A DNA stretch of 64,000 nucleotides, taken from assembly GCF_964355755.1 (NCBI RefSeq), contig NC_092670.1, forward strand, positions 10,169,201 to 10,233,200, written 5' to 3'. Below, piece by piece: positions 56,515-64,000 of the stretch (position 1 is the first letter of the stretch; every line of letters begins with the position of its first letter). The stretch is from Antedon mediterranea (lineage: Eukaryota; Echinodermata; Crinoidea; Comatulida; Antedonidae). The notes under the pieces were generated by a model. That model was not told where the DNA came from. It worked only from the letters and a program-made list of their open reading frames with translations, and did no database searches. Position numbers and translations under genes: made by a program.

Positions 56515-58970
56515 GACCCTTTTGACAATATAGATGCATTTCCATTTAATCACATTATTGATAATGATGAATTCTTGCATGTCATTCACTATTACTTTTG
56601 TGACGATAGAATTCTTTAATTTTTAACCCTTTTGATATTAATATTAAAGATGTTATTAATGACAACGATGCCCAATTATTTTCCTAAATTATTGAATCTT
56701 GTGCCTATGAATATATCGATAGTCTTAACAACAAATATTCAACACAAGATTATTCATTTAGTATCTTTCACTTAAACGCACGCAGTCTTGTTAAACATTT
56801 TAACGATATCAATGTATGCGTAGGTGCTATTAACCATGAATTCTCAGCACTATGCTTCACCGAAACTTTTTTAAATCATAATACGCCTTTTTCGTTTTAT
56901 AATATTCCCAATTATAACCTCTTGCATGTTCCACGAGCTGATAGACCAGGAGGAGGCGTTGCCATTTACCTACACCAGAGATTTAAATATATTCTTCGCC
57001 ATGATTTATCATTACTAATGGTTCGGAATCTCTTTTCATTGAAATCGATGCACAACCCAAAAACGTAATCCTTGGAGTAGTATATCGTTTGCCTGAATTA
57101 TCCATTAACACATTTAATAAAGATATCTCTAATTTAATTGACACCATTAATAATGAGAAAAAAACAGCATATATTTCAGGAGACTTTAATATTAACTTGT
57201 TAAATTCCAAAACACATAAAGGTACTTCTGATTTTGTTAATACTTTATTTCAATCGAATTATTATCCTCTTATTACTAGGCCAACTAGAATTACGCGTAA
57301 TTCTGCAACTCTAATCGACAATATTTTTTGTAATAATCTATACGATAACATTTCTTCCGGAATTCTATATTCGGACATCTCAGATCACTTTCCTGTTTTC
57401 TTGTTAATACATAAATCAGAACCTCTCCAACACCTGAAACCTAAATCAAAATATATATACATAAAAAAAGTCAATGATATTTCAATTTCTGCCTTAAGTA
57501 ATGATTTGTCAAATGTTGACTGGACTAGTATTTATAACTCCAATGAACCCAATGAGGCATACGCTTTATTCAACGACATATTTAGTACATTATATAATAA
57601 CAACATTAAAACCACTCGTTCCAGACGCAATTTTCGAAAAGAAAAAAAACCTTGGATAACTAAATGCTTAATTAAATCTATCCACAAAAAAAACAAATTA
57701 TATAAAACATTTCTTATATCTAAAAAGCAAAAGGACAAAGATAAATATGTTAAATATCGAAATGTACTTACTAAAATCCTTCGTACTGCCCAAAAGAATT
57801 ACTTCACCTGGCAAACAATAAATGGAGTCCTTGGCAAGAAATCTCGTAAACCGTTTCCTTCTCACTTTATTAATAATGACATTGAATTAAATAATCCTCA
57901 ACAAATTGCAACTGAATTCAATAATTATTTTACTAGTATAGGACCAAATTTAGTTAACAAAATACATGTGTCGGATAATGATAATTATACTTCTACCCTA
58001 CCTCGTCCATGTGTGCACTCTCTCTTTCTTAGTCCTGTAACCGAACATGAAGTTGTCAGTATAATACTTTCCCTCAAAGATAATAAATCTCCTGGGTTTG
58101 ATGGGTTTTCCAATAAAATTATTAAAAGTGTTTCTAATTTTATATGCAAACCCTTAACTCACATTTTTAATACTTCTTTTCAAACCGGTATTTTTCCTGA
58201 TTCTTTTAAAATAGCTAAAGTCATCCCTATCTACAAGAAAGAAGATCCTCATCATTTCAATAACTACAGACCAATCTCCCTACTTCCTTGTTTCTCAAAA
58301 TTAATTGAAAAAATAATGCATAATCGAATTTCTTCCTTTTTAACTAAACATAACATTTTATTTAAAGGCCAATATGGTTTCAGGAAAAAGTATTCTACAG
58401 ATCTTGCTTTATTAGATATTTTTGACAAAATTACAATTGCCCTGAGTAAAAATGAGTTTTCTGTTGGCATTTTCCTTGATTTATCTGAGGCCTTCGATAC
58501 TATTAACCACGATATTTTAATTCATAAACTTTCAAATTACGGTATAAGAGGCCTTCCTTTAAAACTAATTAAAAGCTACCTTTTCAATCGTGTTCAGTTT
58601 ACTTCCTTAAATAATTTTAACTCTTCCTATTCCCGTTTAACCTGTGGTGTTCCCCAAGGATCGATTCTTGGACCACTCTTATTCCTGATTTTTGTTAACG
58701 ATATACCAAACAGCTCTAAATTACTAAATTTTATCTTATTTGCTTTTTTCTCTCATCCTAAATTAAATACCTTGTTTAAAATTGTCAATGATGAGTTACT
58801 TAAAGTTTCAAATTGGCTCAAACACAATAAATTAACTCTTAATACATTCAAAACGAACTATATAATATTTTCTAAACGTAAAATTTCAAATTCTTTAAAT
58901 GAACAAATATACATTGATAATAAAATGATCAAACGAGTTAATGAAACACAATTTTTAGGAGTAACCATAG
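56515..58970 (+). mobile_element. LINE ORF2, 5' part: AP endonuclease and reverse transcriptase
   Basis: Endonuclease motifs appear from ~56755: FSIFHLNARSL, LCFTETFL, PGGGVAIYLHQ, then a frameshift near 57020-57085, VVYRLPELS, SGDFNINLLNS, TLIDNIF and SDISDHFPVF. From 57089 one frame is open into RT: SPGFDGFSNKIIKSV, NNYRPISLLPCFSKLIEKIM, FLDLSEAFDTINHDILIHKL, LTCGVPQGSILGPLLFLIFV. The catalytic box is deleted: LFAFFSHPKL stands where FADD plus a few residues should be. At FLGVTI the frame is cut by the DNA transposon at 58971. The insertion site and RT lesion both make the LINE dead. Confidence 0.93.
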
Positions 58971-59694
58971 TAGACAGGTTCCATTTCTCAAAAAACGGCC
59001 TAGAAAACGAATCAAGAAGCATTTTTGGGTAGAAGCTGGGATCCACTTGATTTAGGATATTTCGACCTCGCTGATTACGAATATGGCGGATCCCAAGCGA
59101 AATTCGGCCATCTAAGCCCTTAGTTTGCATAATTAAAAATGGCGGCCATTTTTTATAATTACCCTATATCTCGAGAACCACTAGTCACAGATAATTAATT
59201 TTGGTGTCAAAATGTTTTAAATATATGTTTTTATATTCACTTTAATGACACTTTTTCTCAAAAAATTGATGCAAGTCGTATTTCTGACATTTTGACCTTT
59301 GACCTTGATTTATCGTATCTCAGTAACCAATAATCGGAGAGACACGAAATAGGGCTCAAATTGTTCAGAAACTATACATTCATATTTATTATAATGAAAT
59401 GTTTTTTACAAAAAATGGCCGATTCTACAACTATTGACCTTTGAACTATTAGTCAAATATAATAATATAATAATAATATAACTTTGAAAATTGTGGTCTT
59501 ATGAATTTTTTTTTTTTTTAAATTGTTTAAAACATGTGTGTTTCTATCCAGTCTAATGGAATATTTTGTACAAGAATGGCCGATAGTATGGTTATTGACC
59601 TTTTAACTACAGCATAGGCCTACTGTATACTAAATATAATATAATTGCATAACTATGAAATTATTTATACACAATAATAATTAGTAAAATTATA

Positions 59695-60490
59695 AAATTC
59701 ACTGCCATCAAATATGATGTGTTATGATTTATATAGATTTAAAAAGGAATTTGAATACGCAAGTTACATTTTTTGAAATTTGAAATTTGAAATTACCTGC
59801 CATCAATATGATGGAGTGTGCTTATAGATTTTCTAAAATGTGAACATGTCAGCTACATTTGGAAATTACCTGCCATCAATATGATGGATTATGATTATAG
59901 ATTTAAATAAGAATTTGAACACGTAAGCTACATTAGAAAATTACCTGCCATCAATATGATGGATTATGATTATAGATTTAAAAAAGAATTTGAACACGTC
60001 AGCTACATTTGGAAATTTGGAAATTACCTGCCATCAATATGATGGATTATGATTGTATAGTACCTGCCATCAATATGATGGATTATGATTATAGAATTAA
60101 AAAAGAATTTGAACACGTCAGCTACATTTGGAAATTGGGAAATTACCTGCCATCAATATGATGGATTATGATTATAGATTTTAAAAAGAATTTGAACACG
60201 TAAGCTACATTTGAAAATTACCTGCCATCAATATGATGGATTATGATTATAGATTTAAAAAAGAATTTGAACACACGCGTCAGCTACATTTGGAAATTTG
60301 GAAATTACCTGCCATCAATATGATGGATTATGATTGTATAGTACCTGCCATCAATATGATGGATTATGATTATAGATTTAAAAAAGAATTTGAACACGTA
60401 AGCTACATTTGAAAATTACTTGCCATCAATATGATGGATTATGATTGTATAGATTTAAAAGAAAATGTGAACACGTAAGCTACATTTGGA
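59695..60490. repeat. Minisatellite in the left arm (about 11 units)
   Basis: Units contain CTGCCATCAATATGATGGAT, ATTATGATTATAGATTTAAA and AATTTGAACACGTCAGCTAC; typically ~75 bp, some shortened to ~35 bp. The near-palindrome CCATCAATATGATGG occurs about eleven times by eye. Confidence 0.9.
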
Positions 60491-60508
60491 ATGAACATGT
60501 TAAGGGCA

Positions 60509-60862
60509 TCAGTTGAGATCATTCATGCAAAGGTTTCCGTCATCTTTAGCGTTGTTACAGCGGCATAAAGCTGTACATGGTAGTTTTGACTTCTTGCACC
60601 TACATTTATTGGTTATGTATCGTGTCTTGCATCCACAATAAATCATCTCTAACGAAGCAGTAGGAATAGCTTCATTTTTCAGAAGCACTGGTTGAAGTTT
60701 ACCATTAGATAGCTCCCAACCAAAATATGTTGGTGATGGCAAATGCTGGATTGGCGATACAGCTTTTTTCCATACGAGTGCTTGGAAGTGTGCTCTTTTT
60801 ATATGTTGGTGCACTGCATCGCTTGTTGGAGGTAATGCCTTTTTTTTTAAAGCCTAACTTTA
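60509..60862 (-). pseudogene. CXC (tesmin/TSO1-type) domain fragment, C-terminus of transposon protein
   Basis: In one frame it reads LPPTSDAVHQHIKRAHFQAL, VWKKAVSPIQHLPSPTYFGW, LLKNEAIPTASLEMIYCGCK, then a Cys-rich tail (NKCRCKKSKLPCTALCRCNN) to a stop. The C-x-C and C-x-C-x-x-x-x-x-x-C spacing is of the Zn-binding CXC type; one expected Cys is Arg (KTRYITN). A shift at the A-run near 60840-60850 separates it from the upstream part. The same coding sequence is present in reverse in the right arm (~61640-61970) with stops. Confidence 0.7.
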
Positions 60863-60961
60863 TTGGTACTTTTAACTTGACCAACACCGTAAACGTAGCA
60901 AATGAATCTTTCCGATTTCATAATAACTTGGTCACTGATAGGTTTTCTCTCAGGTCTTTAA

Positions 60962-61600
60962 TTAGTTCATACCTTTTTTTAATACTTCCCATGCCGATGC
61001 CTTTGAGTGACCACTTGGATATGAGCAGTGAAGAGTTAAATTACTGTATGTATGTATTAATATCTTCCCTGGATATGAGGTAGTATCGCATCCACTAATA
61101 GTGTGGAATGGAATCAGTGGTTTTGCAGAACCCTCGGGCAAGGCTTGAAAAATGTCTTTTATAGATACTTTTTTTTGGATGTCCCTGTCATCATCCATTT
61201 GGATACCATGCTTTGGTAGCGAGACACTAGAATCACTAGTACGTACGTCTGTATCCCTAGAAGCAACTACAACTGTGTCGTATCGGACATTGGCAGCATG
61301 ACAAGTCTCGTGTCCTATTCTTCATGGTCTGACCAGAGACAACGTATTCGTGTACAATTTTGATGATTTAACAACTGATTCTTTCATAAATCCACCAGCT
61401 GTGACAATTTCTTTGTCTACAGGAGCTTGACGAATCAACTCCTCTGATAGAAATCGTGTCAGATCTGCATTATTATCTTGTAATGCCAACAAGTTTGACC
61501 AGCAATTTGGCAGCGGTATTTCACCACTTTCTATAATTCGACGAATTGGTCTCTGTGTTTTGGTTCATCTTTGTCTGGTGGTGTCCTTTATCGACAGTTT
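60962..61600 (-). pseudogene. XPG/PIN-like nuclease fragment of the transposon
   Basis: Minus-strand coding in broken frames: PIRRIIESGEIPLPNCWSNL, LTRFLSEELIRQAPVDKEIV, TAGGFMKES, then CHAANVRYDTVVVASRDTDV, then LIPFHTISGCDTTSY and GHSKASAWEVLKK. The DTDV and GCDTTS motifs followed by a G-x-x-K-x-x-A-W segment correspond to the acidic I-region and the following helix of FEN1/XPG nucleases. In this family an N-terminal Glu-rich motif (EADTR-like) normally precedes; here it is frameshifted. About 54 bp are inserted between GCDTTSY and SGHSK. Non-functional. Confidence 0.65.
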
Positions 61601-61639
61601 TAAGTTAGGCATGCCATGTTAAAAAAAACAAAAAAACAG

Positions 61640-61975
61640 AGGCATTATCTCCAACAAGCGATGCAGTGCACCAGCATATAAAAAGAGCACACTTCCAAGC
61701 ACTCGTATTGAAAAAAGCTGTATCGCCAATCCAGCATTTGCCATCACCAACATATTTTGGTTGGGAGCTATCTAATGGTAAACTTTAACCAGTGCTTCTG
61801 AAAAATGGAGCTATTCCTACTGCTTCGTTAGAGATGATTTATTGTTGATGCAAGACACGATGCATAACCATATAGATGTAGGTGCAAAAAGTCAAAACTA
61901 CCATGTACAGCTTTAATATGCTACTGTAACAACGCTAAAGATGACGGAAACCTTTGCATGAATGATCAAAACTGA
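61640..61975 (+). pseudogene. Inverted second copy of the CXC-coding segment
   Basis: Right-arm counterpart of 60509-60845 on the plus strand (VHQHIKRAHFQALVLKKAVS, PTYFGWELSNGKL followed by a stop). Frame breaks occur later and the Cys-rich tail is damaged. It shows that protein-coding DNA is inside the inverted arms. Confidence 0.75.
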
Positions 61976-61984
61976 TGCCCTTAA

Positions 61985-62410
61985 CATGTTCATTCCAAAT
62001 GTAGCTTACGTGTTCACTTTTCTTTCAAACCTATACAATCATAATCCATCATATTGATGGCAGGTACTATACAATCATAATCCATCATATTGATGGCAGG
62101 TAATTTCCAAATGTAGCTGACGTGTTCAAATCCTTTTTTAAATCTATAATCATAATCCATCATATTGATGGCAGGTAATTTTCAAATGTAGCTTATGTGT
62201 TCAAATTCTTTTTTAAATCTATAATCATAATCCATCATATTGATGGCAGGTAATTTCCAAATGTAGCTGACATGTTCACATTTTTAAAAATCTATAATCA
62301 TACTCCATCATATTGATGGCAGGTAATTTCAAATTTCAACAAATGTAACTTGCGTGTTCAATTTTTTTTTTAATCTATATAAATCATAACACATCATATT
62401 TGATGGCAGT
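61985..62410. repeat. Minisatellite in the right arm (about 6 units)
   Basis: Inverse of the left-arm minisatellite (ATCCATCATATTGATGGCAG core), about six units against about eleven on the left. This accounts for most of the arm-length difference. Confidence 0.9.
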
Positions 62411-63134
62411 GAATTTTATAATTTTACTAATTATTATTGAGTATAAATAATTTCATAGTTATGCAATTATATTATATTCAGTATACAGTAGGCCTATGCT
62501 GTAGTTTAAAGGTCAATAACCATACTATCGGCCATTCTTGTACAAAATGTGCCATTAGACTGTATAGAAACACACATGTTTTAAACAATTTAAAAAGAAA
62601 AAAAAAATTCATAAGACCACAATTTTCAAATTTATATTATTATTATATTATTATATTTGACTAATAGTTCAAAGGTCAATAGTTGTAGAATCGGCCATTT
62701 TTTGTAAAAACATTTCATTATAATAAATAAGAATGTATAGTTTCTGAACCATTTGAGCCCTATTTCGTGTCTCTCCGATTATTGGTTACTGAGATACGAT
62801 AAATCAAGGTCAAAGGTCAAAATGTCAGAAATAAGACTTGCATCCATTTTTTGAGAAAATGTGTCATTAAAGTGAATATAAAAACATATATTTAAAACAT
62901 TTTGACACCAAAATTAATTATCTGTGACTAGTGGTTCTCGAGATATAGGGTAATTATAAAAAATGGCCGCCATTTTTAATTATGCAAGTTAAGGGCTTAG
63001 ATGGCCGAATTTCGCTTGGGATCCGCCATATTCGTAATCAGCGAGGTCGAAATATCCTAAATCAAGTGGATCCCAGCTTCTACCCAAAAATGCTTCTTAC
63101 ATCATATTTCAGAGGAAATAGAACTTGTCTATAG

Positions 63135-63990
63135 ATGCTTCTCTGACTTGGAAACTACATATAAATAAAATCAGTAATCTAGTTTCTAGAAATGTTGGAA
63201 TATTGAACAAATTAAAGCATATCTTCCCTCAAAAAACCTTATTAACCCTTTATAATACTTTAGTTTTGCCTTACCTTTCTTATGCCAATTTATGTTGGGC
63301 AATTACTCTAGATAAATTTAATACGTTATGCCCCTGGACAAGTCTAGAGAAAACTCAAATTGACCGCCTTTTTAAATTACAAAAACGTGCACTTCGGATT
63401 TGCGCGTGAGAATCATTTAGAGCCCATACAAAATTACTTTTTAAAAGATTTAACGTTTTAAACATTTATGATTTAAATAAATTACAAGTTGCCTCATTTA
63501 TGTACCGTTTATCTAACAATTTACTGCCTTCACATTTTAATGCTTTATTTACAAGAATTGACGAACGCCATTCCTATAAAACCCGATCCTCTGTTAACAA
63601 TTATATCCTTGATAATTTAAATGTTAAGGCTCGACGATTTTCTATGTATTATTTTGGTCCCAAACTTTGGACTTCACTCTCAAATGAACTTAAACAGAAA
63701 TCTTCCTTTTCTAGTTTTAAATCTAATTTCAAACACAAAATGGTGTCAGAATATGCTACATAATTTTTCGCCGATCTTTTATCCTTATTTATTTGGTGGT
63801 GATACATGGCATTAAATTCCTTCACCCTGGTATTCAATAATCTCCGCTACATTGTATCGTTATACTTGTTATTATACCATATTTAATTATATTTCATATT
63901 GTACTCTAATTGTTATCATTATCCCTTTTATCATTATATTATATAATTGCCTGGTTTATCTTAACTTCTATAATTTAAATTTTTTTTTTT
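63135..63990 (+). mobile_element. LINE ORF2, 3' part, after the transposon
   Basis: Continues the interrupted RT: DASLTWKLHINKISNLVSRN, LYNTLVLPYLSYANLCWAIT, LFKLQKRALRICA then a stop, then in another frame NVLNIYDLNKLQVASFMYRL, SNNLLPSHFNALF, YKTRSS and YYFGPKLWTSLSNEL. It is followed by an AT-rich 3' UTR and a T-rich tract to the end of the window. Typical C-terminal region of this LINE group. Confidence 0.9.
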
Positions 63991-64000
63991 TTTTTTGATT

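Larger units (their letters stand above)
58971..63131. mobile_element. 4.16-kb palindromic DNA transposon, Academ-like, with 3-bp TSD
   Basis: Inserted in the LINE with TAG on both sides (58968-58970 and 63132-63134). Removing the element and one TAG restores the LINE codons across FLGVTI-DASLTW. Outer ends are TAGACAGGTTCCATTTC and its inverse. After ~30 less similar bases the arms match closely from AAGAAGCATTTTTGGGTAG inwards. Arms run 58971 to ~60860 and ~61600 to 63131; the length difference is largely minisatellite copy number. The ~740-bp centre and the inner left arm encode, on the minus strand, fragments of an XPG/PIN-like nuclease and a CXC cysteine-rich domain. Three-to-four-bp TSDs plus an XPG nuclease are features of the Academ superfamily. 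No transposase core is present, so it is non-autonomous. Confidence 0.8.

Overview
Organism and general character. This is AT-rich, repeat-dense eukaryotic DNA with short exons and GT-AG introns. There are no bacterial operons and no CRISPR array. The only recognisable host genes encode secreted PAN/apple plus fibrinogen-related-domain (FReD) lectin-like proteins. They sit among many LINE families, a 5S-rRNA-derived SINE, MITEs, a Helitron-like insertion and an Academ-like DNA transposon. The set suggests a marine invertebrate deuterostome, perhaps an echinoderm, but that is inference; no species marker is visible.

Layout. 0-1.4 kb (+): two spliceable exons of a gene I do not recognise. 2.8-5 kb: Helitron-type hairpin and an intact SINE3-like element with an 8-bp TSD. 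6-8.4 kb (+): the two terminal exons of a GTDC1-like gene (tRNA-queuosine mannosyltransferase family) split by a LINE; degraded copies recur at 20.9-21.9, 47.7-48.1 and 49.7-49.9 kb. 9.15-13.74 kb: a segmental duplication whose partner is 51.33-56.49 kb; each copy carries a FReD last exon, a 50-bp minisatellite and LINE remnants. 10.3-25.1 kb (-): FReD gene 1 (five exons including a 16-nt microexon). 25.4-31.6 kb: duplicated intergenic DNA, one copy of which contains a 1,319-bp Helitron-like insertion. 31.7-38.5 kb (-): FReD gene 2, with an LTR-retroelement fragment, a (TA)n tract and a 1.65-kb minisatellite in its introns. 38.8-41.1 kb: TIR element. 42.3-46.2 kb (-) and 46.2-47.6 kb (+): two LINEs, the first carrying two insertions. 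48-51 kb: MITEs and relics. 51.3-64 kb: second duplication copy, running into a LINE that is itself interrupted by a 4.16-kb palindromic DNA transposon with a clean 3-bp TSD.

How it fits together. The two FReD genes have matching exon phases and would encode a signal peptide, one PAN/apple domain and one FReD. That is the layout of secreted sugar or acetyl-group recognition lectins. Each copy carries a different lesion: a stop codon in exon 4 of gene 1 and a 5-bp frameshift in exon 1 of gene 2. Several extra C-terminal half-exons are scattered around them. Most of the remaining sequence is transposable elements. Because duplicated segments preserve empty sites, insertion boundaries can be read directly for the Helitron-like element, a nested LINE and the palindromic transposon. 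I see no intact, autonomous element and no convincing new biochemical pathway. The best candidates for something undescribed are the palindromic Academ-like element, with coding sequence inside its inverted arms, and the FReD C-terminal module expansion.
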